Shown here one piece after another: positions 8,652 to 17,335 of a stretch of DNA of 64,000 nt. The stretch is from Rhizobiales bacterium UBA3584 (GTDB lineage: Bacteria > Pseudomonadota > Alphaproteobacteria > Rhizobiales > Devosiaceae), in the NCBI GenBank assembly GCA_002375765.1, contig DFMV01000063.1:62001-126000 (forward strand), written 5' to 3'. Below the pieces are notes generated by a model. It searched no databases. It was given only the letters and a program-made list of their open reading frames with translations, and was not told the DNA's origin. Every line of letters begins with the position of its first letter. Position 1 is the first letter of the stretch. A program made the translations under genes and the position numbers.

Positions 8652-9563
8652 TCAAACGAAGGCGACGTCCAGGGCGTTGGCATAGGAAGGTGCCTTTGGC
8701 TGATGGCTTGGGACGCTGTAGGTATTGGCCGCTGGTGACTGCAGGTGGCGTTCGAGCAGGGAAAGGATCCCGGTGTCGTCCTCTGCATCGAATTTGCGTG
8801 CGAAAAGGTCGGGGCTCCGTCGAAGCTGGTCGAGATCTTTCTCCCCGTAATTGCGGGGGCGCAATTTGATATCGCCATCCGGAACCCAATCGATCATGCG
8901 CAAATCGTCGTTCATAACGATGCCCTGATCTCCGCTGTTCATGATCACGGTCTGGAAGAACGCCTCATCCGCAATGAAGCTGTTGCGATAGAATGTCTTG
9001 AACCGGTCAGCCCGGGGATCATGACAGACAAACTCGCAAAAGCTGCGGGTGACCGCTTTCCACTGTGTCCCGATAAAGGGCGTGTCGCTTGAGAGGAAGG
9101 GACGTGCAACGCCGGTTGCGGTCATCTTTCCTCGCTCTTCGACGAACAGGTGGCTGATCCGGTTCAGGGTGTCGGGACGTTCCTTGCGCTGATCGAGCGC
9201 GCAAATAAACTGCTTGCCGGGGTTTGCGGCGAAGAATTCGCGGATATATTTCTGGCTCTTGAGCGGAAAATCCTGCCCTGACAGATTGATGTAGTGGGTC
9301 CAGCCGCTATCCATTTCGAGCAGTCGGGCCATGCCACGCAGCTCCGCTTCGACGAGGCTGTACCCGCCCCAAAGCGCATCCTGCGGCTCCAGGAGTTCAA
9401 CGCCCTGGTAGGGCTCGAGGAAGGCCGAAATGTCGTTCGCCAGTTCGGCGCCCGAGGTTTTGTCCACATGGACAACATATTGGTTCCCCGTCAGGTAAAT
9501 CGCCTTGAAGAGACGCTTGAACTGCGCGGGATAACGGTGAACGAGCACAAAATAGGCGATCAT
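8652..9563 (-). CDS. GT14 (core-2/I-branching) beta-1,6-N-acetylglucosaminyltransferase-like protein
   Basis: This 303-aa protein is a member of glycosyltransferase family 14, best known from animal mucin core-2 branching enzymes but present in scattered bacteria. The family layout is visible: MIAYFVLVHRYPAQFKRLF, VVHVDKTSG, the LWGGYSLVEAELRGM block, HYINLSGQDFPLKSQ, a PFIGTQWKAVTRSF block and SFIADEAFFQTVIMNS. No signal peptide or membrane segment is seen, so it probably acts in the cytoplasm on a surface-glycan precursor; that is an inference. I start it at 9563, where GGAGAGG precedes the ATG; the 31 upstream codons lack similarity. It has no glycan-synthesis neighbours here. Confidence 0.85.
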   Translation of the reverse strand: MIAYFVLVHRYPAQFKRLFKAIYLTGNQYVVHVDKTSGAELANDISAFLEPYQGVELLEPQDALWGGYSLVEAELRGMARLLEMDSGWTHYINLSGQDFPLKSQKYIREFFAANPGKQFICALDQRKERPDTLNRISHLFVEERGKMTATGVARPFLSSDTPFIGTQWKAVTRSFCEFVCHDPRADRFKTFYRNSFIADEAFFQTVIMNSGDQGIVMNDDLRMIDWVPDGDIKLRPRNYGEKDLDQLRRSPDLFARKFDAEDDTGILSLLERHLQSPAANTYSVPSHQPKAPSYANALDVAFV

Positions 9564-9762
9564 CAGGCATACCTCTCCAGATCGCTGCCGCCAGCTGTCG
9601 GAAGCCTGGAGTACAGCGACTGCGTTTCCTGTCTCAGGAAAACCAATCAAATCCATTTCTGATCGAAAAGAGACAACGCCGGACAGAACTGCGCTCCGAT
9701 GAGCGACACAGCGTATTTAACTATATGGCGATTGAAAGCGGCTATTACAAGGAGCGGCGGAA

Positions 9763-9784
9763 AGGGGCGGGAGTTCCCGCCCCT
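9763..9784 (-). terminator. hairpin, probable weak terminator of the symporter gene
   Basis: AGGGGCGGGA and TCCCGCCCCT form a perfect 10-bp stem around 2 nt, 35 bp beyond the symporter stop. Only a short T-run follows on the minus strand, so termination efficiency is doubtful. Confidence 0.45.
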
Positions 9785-9818
9785 CGCCAGTATGGGTACG
9801 GGGCCAGCGCCCCTCGCT

Positions 9819-11396
9819 CTAATGCCCCTTCATCTTGCGGATCTCACCCGACTTTATCTTGGCGAAATACTGGTTCACCTCGCGTTTGACGACCGGCATC
9901 AAGAGGTACAGCCCGATGATGTTGGGCAGCGCCATCGCAAAGATCATCGAGTCCGAAAAGTCGATGACGGGACCCAGGCTCATCGAGGCGCCGATGATCA
10001 CGAAGACGCAGAAGATGATCTTGAAGACATTTTCCTTTTTCTTGCCCTCGCCGAACAGATAGGTCCACGATTTGAGCCCGTAATAGGACCAGCTGAGCAT
10101 TGTCGAAAACGCGAACAACAGCACGGCCAGCGCAAGGATATAGGGAAAGAAGCTGAACTGCGCGCCGAAGGCGGCCGAGGTCAGCTCAACACCCGTAAGC
10201 CCGGTGCTGAGCGAGCCGGTGAAGATGATGACCAACGCGGTCATGGTGCAGATCACCACCGTATCGATGAACGGTTCGAGCAGCGAGACGATGCCTTCGG
10301 TTGCAGGCTCCTTGGTGCGCACCGCCGAGTGTGCGATGGCCGCCGAGCCGATGCCGGCCTCGTTGGAAAACGCAGCGCGCCTGAAGCCCTGGATCAGCGC
10401 GCCGATGGCACCGCCCGCGACGCCTTCGGGCGAGAACGCTCCGCCGATGATCTGGGAGAAGGCCCAGCCGATGGAACCGATGTTCATCAGGATGATGACG
10501 AGCGCGGTGCCGACATAGAGGATGCCCATGAAGGGCACGATCTTTTCGGTGACCTTGGCGATCGACTTGATGCCGCCGATGATTACCGCGCCGACGATGA
10601 GCGCCATGACCAATCCGAACAGCCAGCCGAAGCCGGCGAGCGGGCTGTTTCCGTTGCCGCCCGTGACGTTGACGAGTTGCTGGAAGGACTGGTTGGCCTG
10701 GAACATGTTGCCCCCGCCAAGCGCCCCGCCGATGCAGCAGATGGCGAAGAATACGGCGAAGAATTTGCCCAATCCGGTCATGCCGCGCTCGGCGAGGCCC
10801 TTGGACAAATAGTACATCGGACCGCCCGAGACACGCCCGTCGGGCAGCTCATTGCGGTATTTGACGCCCAATGTACACTCGGTGAACTTGGACGCCATGC
10901 CCAATAGACCGGCCAAAATCATCCAGAATGTCGCCCCCGGACCCCCGACGGCGACGGCGACGCCAACCCCGGCGATATTGCCCAGGCCGACCGTTCCCGA
11001 CAGAGCCGTGGCCAGAGCCTGGAAGTGAGAGACCTCACCCGCATCATTGGGATCGGCATAATCGCCCCGCACCAGTGCGATGGCGTGGCCGAACACCCGG
11101 AACTGGATGAAGCCGAAATAGAGGGTGAATACGGTCGCGGCCAGAACCAGCCAGCCCACGATGAGGGGGAAGTCCACGCCTGCGATGGGCACGGCGTAAA
11201 AGATGACGCTGACGACAGCGTTGGAGATGGGTGAAATGGCGTCGTTGACCATCATGTCGATGGTTCGGGTGGTCTCCTCGATGGTCTCCTGCGCCACGGC
11301 CGCGGATTCGGCGGCTTCCTCGGTTGCCTCCTGCCCGAAGGCGGGGAGGGCGAACAATGGCAGCAGCAGCGCCAGTGCCAAAAACAGTTTTCTCAT
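9819..11396 (-). CDS. alanine/glycine:cation symporter (AGCS family)
   Basis: This 525-aa inner-membrane protein should import alanine or glycine with Na+ (or H+). The family signatures are plain: FHQ-like entry [48 protein letters not shown] with [11 protein letters not shown], and [19 protein letters not shown] later in the chain. About ten hydrophobic segments are visible. An unusual extra is the cleavable-looking signal peptide (to about ALPAFGQ, residue 22) followed by an acidic/alanine-rich stretch rich in Glu and Thr before the first core segment. A GGGGAT site precedes the start. It stands alone upstream of the UspA gene on the same strand. Confidence 0.93.
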   Translation of the reverse strand: MRKLFLALALLLPLFALPAFGQEATEEAAESAAVAQETIEETTRTIDMMVNDAISPISNAVVSVIFYAVPIAGVDFPLIVGWLVLAATVFTLYFGFIQFRVFGHAIALVRGDYADPNDAGEVSHFQALATALSGTVGLGNIAGVGVAVAVGGPGATFWMILAGLLGMASKFTECTLGVKYRNELPDGRVSGGPMYYLSKGLAERGMTGLGKFFAVFFAICCIGGALGGGNMFQANQSFQQLVNVTGGNGNSPLAGFGWLFGLVMALIVGAVIIGGIKSIAKVTEKIVPFMGILYVGTALVIILMNIGSIGWAFSQIIGGAFSPEGVAGGAIGALIQGFRRAAFSNEAGIGSAAIAHSAVRTKEPATEGIVSLLEPFIDTVVICTMTALVIIFTGSLSTGLTGVELTSAAFGAQFSFFPYILALAVLLFAFSTMLSWSYYGLKSWTYLFGEGKKKENVFKIIFCVFVIIGASMSLGPVIDFSDSMIFAMALPNIIGLYLLMPVVKREVNQYFAKIKSGEIRKMKGH

Positions 11397-11474
11397 TTTT
11401 GATATCCCCTTGAACCTTCGCTCCGGCCCGTTTTGCCGTCGGACGCGGGCGAAGTTTTTGATTGGTGCGACGCC

Positions 11475-11906
11475 TTACGGAACCACGGTGACCGGAACCG
11501 TGGCGATCTGGACGAGCGCCATGGTCAGCCCGCCAAGGAGGCGATCGGTGAGCTTGCGCGAGCCCTGCCGGCCCACAAAGATCTGCCTGGCGCCCGACGC
11601 TTTGGCGATGTCTGAAATGATCTCGCCGGCGTGGCCATATCGCACCTCATGGGTGGTGGTGATGCCCATGGCGCTGTATTTCGCGGCGACCGGCTCGACG
11701 ACCCTTGCGGCGCGAACCAGTTCTTCCTCGCGGCGCTTGTGGCGTTCGGCCAGCTCTTCCTGACTTAGAAAACTGTAGGGCGACCATTCGAGTACCAACA
11801 CCAGATGCAGCGTGGCGCCCGATGTTCTGGCGTGGCTGGCCGCAAGATCAGCGGCGCGCCCCGAAGCTTCGGTCCCGTCGAAGCCCACTATATAGATGTC
11901 CGACAT
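11475..11906 (-). CDS. universal stress protein (UspA family)
   Basis: This 143-aa protein has the Rossmann-like Usp fold. It begins IYIVGFDGTEASGRAADLAA, the usual first strand and nucleotide-side Asp. The C-terminal ATP-binding motif appears as IFVGRQGSRKLTDRLLGGLT, close to the canonical G-2x-G-9x-G-S/T. Binding of ATP is therefore plausible. Members help survival in stress or starvation by unclear means. The ATG at 11906 has GAGGGG 8 nt upstream; the 20 codons before it are not Usp-like. It precedes the AGCS symporter on the same strand with a 78-bp gap, so co-transcription is possible but unproven. Confidence 0.9.
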   Translation of the reverse strand: MSDIYIVGFDGTEASGRAADLAASHARTSGATLHLVLVLEWSPYSFLSQEELAERHKRREEELVRAARVVEPVAAKYSAMGITTTHEVRYGHAGEIISDIAKASGARQIFVGRQGSRKLTDRLLGGLTMALVQIATVPVTVVP

Positions 11907-12219
11907 CCATTTTCCCCTCAACTCGCCAGCACAAGTACGGATCGGATGAAGGGGGCTTTGCGCCACAATCGGGCGCCATCTGGTTTTCTATTATCCGCAA
12001 CAGCCCGGCATACCCATTTGGTCCCCTTAACAACAAGTTAAGCGCAAATTGTCGCAGGAGTCTCGATTTATTGCCGTGGGCGCTCTCGGCTGGGGAAATC
12101 ACGGCGGCGGACGGCCGCGCGGCGGCAGGTTTTCCACAAGACCGGCTCCAGCCGCTCCCTTGCCGATCTCGAACCAACCTGCGCAAAATCGCTCTTTGAA
12201 ACGGAAAAGGTGCACCCCG
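11907..12219. other. intergenic region, 313 bp, between divergent uspA and DUF5996 genes
   Basis: This stretch should hold the promoters of the divergent flanking genes. I found no EcfG-type GGAAC motif, no strong palindrome and no RNA gene. A frame is open here in phase with the DUF5996 gene, but its translation is low-complexity and not family-like. Confidence 0.5.
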
Positions 12220-13164
12220 ATGACTGTGAACGCCAATTGGCCCGATATTCCCTTCACCCCATGGAAAGAGAGCTGCGCGGCGCTCCATCTTTTTACCCAG
12301 ATCGTCGGGAAATACCGGCTGGCGCACACGCCATGGGTCAACCATTCCTGGCACGCCACGCTCTATGTCACGCCGCGCGGGCTGACCACGGGCATGGTGA
12401 GCGACGGCGCGGGCGGCGGGGCCGAGATCGTTTTCGATTTCCACGATCACGCGGTGATCGGCATGGCGGCGGACGGGACGAGTGCCCGGTTTGATCTGGA
12501 GCCCATGTCGGTGGCGGGATTCGCCAAAAAGTTCGCCGGGCTGCTGCGGGAAATTGGTGCGACCCCCGAGTTTGACGGCAGGCCCAACGAAATTCCCGAC
12601 GCGATTCCTTTTGCTCAGGATGTGGCCGAGCGCCCCTATGATGCCGACGCAGTGCGGCGCTTTCACGGGGCTCTGGTGCAGATCACGCGGGTTTTCGAGA
12701 CCTTCCGGACTGGCTTTCTGGGCAAGGTCAGCCCGGTCCATCTGTTCTGGGGTAGCTTCGATATGGCGGTGACGCGGTTTTCCGGACGCGACGCACCCTT
12801 GCACCCCGGCGGCATTCCCGCCTTGCCCGATGAGGTGACGCGGGAGGCCTATAGCCATGAGGTTTCCTCGGCCGGGTTCTGGCCGGGCGGTGGCGGGATC
12901 GATTATCCGGCGTTTTATTCCTACACCTACCCAACGCCCGATGCGTTTTCAAAGGCGGCGGTCCGGCCCGAGGCGGCGTTTTTCCACGACACGCTGGGCG
13001 AGTTCGTTCTGCCCTATGACGCGGTGCGGAAGGCCGACGATCCCGATGCAACGCTGCTGGCCTTTTTGCAGAGCACTTATGATGCGGCAGCGAGTCTCGG
13101 CAATTGGGACCGGACGAAACTGGACTGCCATCCCGGCAGGCCGCGCCAGCCGCGTGCGATCTGA
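12220..13164 (+). CDS. DUF5996 family protein
   Basis: This 314-aa cytosolic protein matches the DUF5996 family: WPDIPFTPWKESCAALHLFTQIVGK at the start, NHSWHATLYVTPRGLTTG, and a late HEVSSAGFWPGGGGIDYPAFYSYTYP block. No catalytic motif is established for the family. I chose the ATG at 12220, which has GGAAAAGG 9 nt upstream. It is followed after 14 nt by the GNAT gene at 13179, so the two form a probable operon. The function is unknown. Confidence 0.8.
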   Translation: MTVNANWPDIPFTPWKESCAALHLFTQIVGKYRLAHTPWVNHSWHATLYVTPRGLTTGMVSDGAGGGAEIVFDFHDHAVIGMAADGTSARFDLEPMSVAGFAKKFAGLLREIGATPEFDGRPNEIPDAIPFAQDVAERPYDADAVRRFHGALVQITRVFETFRTGFLGKVSPVHLFWGSFDMAVTRFSGRDAPLHPGGIPALPDEVTREAYSHEVSSAGFWPGGGGIDYPAFYSYTYPTPDAFSKAAVRPEAAFFHDTLGEFVLPYDAVRKADDPDATLLAFLQSTYDAAASLGNWDRTKLDCHPGRPRQPRAI

Positions 13165-13178
13165 AAGGACTTCTGACG

Positions 13179-13481
13179 ATGAGCGACTTTACCATCGAGC
13201 GCGAGGATGGCGAGACCAAGGGGCGCTACGTGGTCCGTCTCGACGGGCATGAAGCGGAGATGACCTACACCAAGGTGGGCACGCGCCAGCGGATCATCGA
13301 CCATACCGGCGTGCCCGATGCCCTGCGCGGACGCGGGGTAGGCGAAGCGCTGGTGCTGCGCGGTGTCGAGGACGCGCGGGCCGAGGGGGTCAAGATCATC
13401 CCGCTATGCCCGTTCGCCAAGGCACAGATCGAGCGGCATCCCGAATGGCAGGATGTGCTGCGGGGTAAGGTGCGGGAATAA
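13179..13481 (+). CDS. small GNAT-fold (YidJ-type) N-acetyltransferase-like protein
   Basis: This 100-aa protein is of the short GNAT type: MTYTKVGTRQRIIDHTGVP, then the acetyl-CoA pyrophosphate loop PDALRGRGVGEALV (R/Q-x-x-G-x-A/G-like, here RGRGVGEA), then IIPLCPFAKAQIERHPEW, the typical C-terminal motif of these minimal GNATs. Substrate is unknown; several relatives are thought to handle small metabolites. AAAGGA precedes the ATG at 13179. It follows the DUF5996 gene at 14 nt, and a long repeat (13506-13600) lies after it. Confidence 0.85.
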   Translation: MSDFTIEREDGETKGRYVVRLDGHEAEMTYTKVGTRQRIIDHTGVPDALRGRGVGEALVLRGVEDARAEGVKIIPLCPFAKAQIERHPEWQDVLRGKVRE

Positions 13482-13505
13482 GAAACCAGTAACACCCCCT
13501 CGCTG

Positions 13506-13600
13506 TCCCGGGCTCGACCCGGGATCCGGTAACTGGCAGAGCCAGTGGTTCGGTCATATCCGCCGAGTGTACTGGACCCCGGCTCAGGGCCGGGGTGACA
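13506..13600. repeat. full-length CCCGGG palindrome mosaic repeat, copy 1
   Basis: Two GC-rich palindromes frame a roughly 50-nt spacer: TCCCGGGCTCGACCCGGGA at 13506-13524 and CCCCGGCTCAGGGCCGGGG at 13577-13595 followed by TGACA. The same arrangement recurs at 20687 and 40247. It lies between the convergent GNAT and yjfF genes. Confidence 0.85.
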
Positions 13601-13641
13601 GGGGAGGGTTGGCAGTGTCGGGGGCCAAGGGGGCAGGCGCT

Positions 13642-14631
13642 CTACGCCCGAACCGCTTCTACCTTCTTTTTGCGCCAGTCGCGTTTTGAGGCGGCGATGA
13701 TAATGCGTTGGAGGACGATGAAGCCGAACAGCAATCCGCCGATGACGATCTTGGTCCACCAGCTCGAGAGCGTGCCGTCGAAAACGATATAGGTCTGGAT
13801 CATCCCCTGGATGAACACCCCCACCAGCGAGCCGAGCATGAAGCCGAAGCCGCCAGAAAGCAGCGTTCCGCCGATGACCACGGCGGCGATGGTATCGAGT
13901 TCGACACCGACGGCGGCCAGCGGATAGCCCGAGGACGTGTAGAGCGAATAGACCACGCCCGAAAGCCCGGCCAGAAAGCTCGAGACGGCATAAATCCCGA
14001 TGGTCGTGCGGGCGACGGGGACACCGAGCAGGGCGGCGGACTGCGCATTGCCGCCCAGCGCATAGACATACGCGCCAAACCGGGTGCGGTGGCAGACGAT
14101 GATGCCGATGGCGAAGACAATAAGCATCAGCCCGCCATTGAAGGTGAGGCGCCCGCCGCCGGGCATGACGTAATAGAACTGGCGCACCCAGGTATAGAAA
14201 TCATGGCTGACCGAGATCGAATCCTGGGTCAGAAGGAAGGTCAGCCCGCGCGCCAGAAACATGCCGGCCAGTGTGACAATGAAGGGCGGGACTTCGAGAT
14301 AGTGGATCATCGTGCCCATGGAAGCCCCGAACAGGGTGGTGACCAGCAGCGTTATCGCGAAGGCGGGCAGGGGGTGGATGCCGAGCTGAGTGATGAGCAC
14401 CGCGATCAGCACCGAGGAAAAGGCGATGACCGAGCCGACCGACAGGTCGATGCCGCCTGACAAAATGACAAAGGTCATCCCGACCGCCGCCACGCCGAGA
14501 AAGGCGTTGTCGGTCAAGAGATTGCCAAGAACGCGCGTGGAAAACAGCGCCGGGAACTGCATCACGGCAAGCGCGTAGGCGAGGACGAAAATGGTGATGG
14601 TGGCGATCAGCGGCCAGTAGCGCGGGTTCAT
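13642..14631 (-). CDS. yjfF: sugar ABC transporter permease, YjfF-like
   Basis: This 329-aa inner-membrane permease is the second membrane subunit of a galactofuranose-type importer. It has about eight to ten hydrophobic helices and the RbsC-family motifs GMTFVILSGGIDLSVGSV, ALGGNAQSAALLGVPV (ATPase-coupling loop) and VVIGGTLLSGGFGFMLGSLVG. Its start overlaps the ytfT stop in a 4-nt ATGA arrangement, so translation is probably coupled. The reading frame stays open upstream to 15306, but the true N-terminus is MNPRYWPLIATITIFVLAYA. It is the last gene of ytfQ-ytfR-ytfT-yjfF. Assignment to galactofuranose rests on the strong match of the binding protein YtfQ. Confidence 0.9.
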   Translation of the reverse strand: MNPRYWPLIATITIFVLAYALAVMQFPALFSTRVLGNLLTDNAFLGVAAVGMTFVILSGGIDLSVGSVIAFSSVLIAVLITQLGIHPLPAFAITLLVTTLFGASMGTMIHYLEVPPFIVTLAGMFLARGLTFLLTQDSISVSHDFYTWVRQFYYVMPGGGRLTFNGGLMLIVFAIGIIVCHRTRFGAYVYALGGNAQSAALLGVPVARTTIGIYAVSSFLAGLSGVVYSLYTSSGYPLAAVGVELDTIAAVVIGGTLLSGGFGFMLGSLVGVFIQGMIQTYIVFDGTLSSWWTKIVIGGLLFGFIVLQRIIIAASKRDWRKKKVEAVRA

Positions 14632-15641
14632 TTCGGGCTGACCTCGGAACGTTTGGTGCGGGGGCGGGCGGCGAAGTGCCAGGCCCGGCCGGCGAGAGGA
14701 GACTGGACCACCAGAATGATGATGATGAGCGCCGCCTTGACCAGCAGGTTGAATTCGGGCGGGAAACCCGAGACCAGAATGCCGGTGTTCATGGCCTGAA
14801 TGATCAGCGCGCCGATGACCGACATGGGGATGGAAAACCGCCCGCCCATCAATGAGGTGCCGCCGATGACCACGGCAAGGATGGCGTCGAGTTCGAGCCA
14901 CAGACCGACATTGTTGGCGTCGGCGCCGCGAATGTCGGCGGCGGCGATGATGCCGGAAATGGCCGCGCAGAACCCGGCGAAGGCATAAACACCGATCAGG
15001 AGCGAGCGGGCGCGCAACCCCGCATAGGACGAGGCCGAGCGGTTGATGCCGACGGATTCGATGAACAGGCCGAGGGCGGTCAGCCGCATGACCAGCGTTG
15101 TGATGATGGCCAGCGCCAGCATGATGATGATGGGCGTGGGCAGGCCGAGAATGGAGCCGGAACCGAGAAAGATCAGGCCCGGATCGTTGAAGGTGACGAT
15201 GAAGCCTTCGGTGATGGTTTGGGCGATGCCGCGCCCGGCGACCATGAGGATCAGAGTGGCGATGATCGGTTGCAGCCCGAGCACGGCGACGAGGGCGCCG
15301 TTCCACAACCCGCAGAGAAGGCCGACCCCGAGGGCGGCGCCAAGGACCACGATGAGCGCGTTGCCATCGCCCTGAACCATGGTGGCGGCGACCGCGCCGG
15401 CAATGGCCATGACCGCGCCGACCGACAGATCGACCCCGCGCGTGGCGATGACGGCGGTCATGCCGATGGCCAGAATGGCGACCGGGGCGCCGCGATTGAG
15501 CACGTCGATCAGCGAGCCATAAACACGGCCATCGCGGATGAAGAGGTTGAAGAAGCCCGGAAACAGCATCCAGTTGATGAGCAGGATGGCGGCAAGCGCA
15601 ATAAATTGCGGCTTGATGACCGAAAAGATCGAGCGGGTCAT
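14628..15641 (-). CDS. ytfT: sugar ABC transporter permease, YtfT-like
   Basis: This 337-aa permease is the first membrane subunit of the importer. Motifs include GMTAVIATRGVDLSVGAVMA near residue 60, SVGINRSASSYAGLRARSL as the coupling loop, and VVIGGTSLMGGRFSIPMSV. The start overlaps the stop of ytfR by 4 nt and its own stop overlaps yjfF, giving tight translational coupling across three genes. The C-terminal tail is basic (RPRTKRSEVSPK) and cytoplasmic. E. coli uses the same pair YtfT/YjfF for galactofuranose; here that substrate is inferred. Confidence 0.9.
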   Translation of the reverse strand: MTRSIFSVIKPQFIALAAILLINWMLFPGFFNLFIRDGRVYGSLIDVLNRGAPVAILAIGMTAVIATRGVDLSVGAVMAIAGAVAATMVQGDGNALIVVLGAALGVGLLCGLWNGALVAVLGLQPIIATLILMVAGRGIAQTITEGFIVTFNDPGLIFLGSGSILGLPTPIIIMLALAIITTLVMRLTALGLFIESVGINRSASSYAGLRARSLLIGVYAFAGFCAAISGIIAAADIRGADANNVGLWLELDAILAVVIGGTSLMGGRFSIPMSVIGALIIQAMNTGILVSGFPPEFNLLVKAALIIIILVVQSPLAGRAWHFAARPRTKRSEVSPK

Positions 15642-17155
15642 TGGGGCCGTGCCTCCGGCTCGCTGGCGATCATTTCCATGATCGCTGTGGTGTTGATCGC
15701 TTCGCCCGTCAACTCCCCGGCGATGGCGCGTTCGCGCAGGACGAGGACACGGGAGGAATAGGCGGTGATTTCGTCGAGTTCGGACGAGATGACGAACAGG
15801 CTCATGCCGTCATCGCACAACCGGTTGATCATCCTGATGATTTCGGCGTGGGCACCCACATCGATGCCGCGGGTGGGCTCGTCGAGGATGAGGAGTTTGG
15901 GGTTTGTGGCCAGCCAGCGGGCCAGCACCACCTTTTGCTGATTACCGCCCGAGAGGAATTTGACCGGCTGTTCGGGGCCGGTGCAGCGGATATCGAGCGC
16001 CTTGATGTAGCGATCGGCCAGTTCGGACTGTTCGGCGCCGCTCATGGGTTTCGTCCAGCCGCGATGGGCCTGGAGCGCCAGCATGATGTTTTCGCGCACG
16101 GTGAGATCGCCCACGATGCCGTCGAGCTTGCGATCTTCCGGTGCGAAGGCGAAGGCCAGTGCAATGGCGTCGCGTGGTTCACGCAGCGTGGCGGGCTGGC
16201 CCGCGACGGTCAATTGGCCGGTATCGGGCTTGTCGATGCCGAACAGCAGGCGCGCCATTTCGGTGCGGCCCGAACCGAGCAGGCCGGCTACACCGACGAT
16301 TTCGCCCTTGTGCAGATCGAGATCGAACGGGGCGGCCTTCCCGGTGAGGGAATAGTTCTTGAACGAGGCGTAGAGCTCGCCGGGCTTGCGGGTGACCCCG
16401 ATGCGCATGGCGTCTTCGTGTTCGAGCGCTTCGCCCAGCATCATGGTGACAAGGTCCATGCGGCCCAGCCCCTCGATGGGGCGCGAGCCGACGCGGCGGC
16501 CGTTGCGCAGCACCGTGACGCGGTCGGCGATTTCATAGACCTGATCGAGAAAGTGGGTGATGAACACGATCGCCATGCCCTGCGCCTTGAGCTGCCGGAC
16601 GATCTCGAACAGGATTTCGACCTCGTGCTGGTCAAGGCTGGCGGTGGGTTCGTCAAGGATGAGCACCTTGCCCGAAATATCGACGGCCCGCGCGATGGCG
16701 ACGATCTGCTGCACGGCGACCGAAAAGCTGTCGAGCTGGGCGCCGGGATCGATCTTGAGGTCGTAGCGGGCGAGGAGGGCGCGGGCGTCTCGCTGCATCT
16801 TTCTTGTGTCGACCAGGCCCCATTTCATGGGCTGGCGGCCGACATAGAGATTGTCGGCAACGCTCATATTGGGGAGGAGATTGACCTCCTGATAGACGGT
16901 GCCGATGCCCATTTCCTGCGCGTGGCGGGTGTCGCGCGGATGGATGGGCTGGCCATCGAGCATGATGGTGCCGGCATCATGGGTGTAGGCGCCGGTGAGG
17001 ATCTTGATGAGGGTCGATTTGCCCGCGCCGTTCTCGCCGAGCAGGGCATGCACCTCGCCGGGGAAAAGCTCGATGCCGACATCGTCGAGGACCTTGTGGG
17101 AGAGAAAGGATTTCTCGATTCCCGATGCGGCGAGGATGGGGGCGGGTTGGGGCAT
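15638..17155 (-). CDS. ytfR: sugar ABC transporter ATP-binding protein, YtfR-like (two ATPase domains)
   Basis: This 505-aa cytosolic ATPase powers the importer. The first domain has Walker A GENGAGKST and Walker B VLILDEPTASLD, with a divergent signature SVAVQQ. The second has a degenerate Walker A GLLGSGRTE, the signature LSGGNQQK and LILDEPTRGIDVG, as usual for sugar importers of the RbsA/XylG type. I start it at ATG 17155 (MPQPAPILAASGIEKSF). The frame is open to 17251, but that extension translates a repeat element (VIPGLVPGIQ). It is separated from ytfQ by about 180 bp holding that repeat, so the operon is interrupted by the element, though still colinear. Confidence 0.93.
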   Translation of the reverse strand: MPQPAPILAASGIEKSFLSHKVLDDVGIELFPGEVHALLGENGAGKSTLIKILTGAYTHDAGTIMLDGQPIHPRDTRHAQEMGIGTVYQEVNLLPNMSVADNLYVGRQPMKWGLVDTRKMQRDARALLARYDLKIDPGAQLDSFSVAVQQIVAIARAVDISGKVLILDEPTASLDQHEVEILFEIVRQLKAQGMAIVFITHFLDQVYEIADRVTVLRNGRRVGSRPIEGLGRMDLVTMMLGEALEHEDAMRIGVTRKPGELYASFKNYSLTGKAAPFDLDLHKGEIVGVAGLLGSGRTEMARLLFGIDKPDTGQLTVAGQPATLREPRDAIALAFAFAPEDRKLDGIVGDLTVRENIMLALQAHRGWTKPMSGAEQSELADRYIKALDIRCTGPEQPVKFLSGGNQQKVVLARWLATNPKLLILDEPTRGIDVGAHAEIIRMINRLCDDGMSLFVISSELDEITAYSSRVLVLRERAIAGELTGEAINTTAIMEMIASEPEARPQ

Positions 17156-17208
17156 GAAGTCCGTTCCGTCAAACCAAGGCAGCGCGTGCGGCAAAGCTGC
17201 CAGCTGGA

Positions 17209-17303
17209 TTCCGGGGACAAGCCCCGGAATGACAGCAGAGAGATTGGCCACCTCGCTCGATCCAACCGCCGCCTGTCACCCCGGGATTTATTCCCGGGGT
17301 CCA
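17209..17303. repeat. CCCGGG palindrome repeat pair, copy 2, inside the ytf operon
   Basis: TTCCGGGGACAAGCCCCGGAA (17209-17229, then TGACA) and ACCCCGGGATTTATTCCCGGGGT (17278-17300) are two palindromes in opposite relative orientation to copy 1. They occupy the gap between ytfQ and ytfR and could form stable hairpins in the mRNA. Confidence 0.8.
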
Positions 17304-17335
17304 GTCAGCACTGTGTCAGGCGCGATGGCAGGCGA

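Noticed and set aside
17156..17251. N-terminal extension of YtfR
   Set aside because: These codons translate the palindrome repeat (VIPGLVPGIQ) and are not part of the ATPase family.
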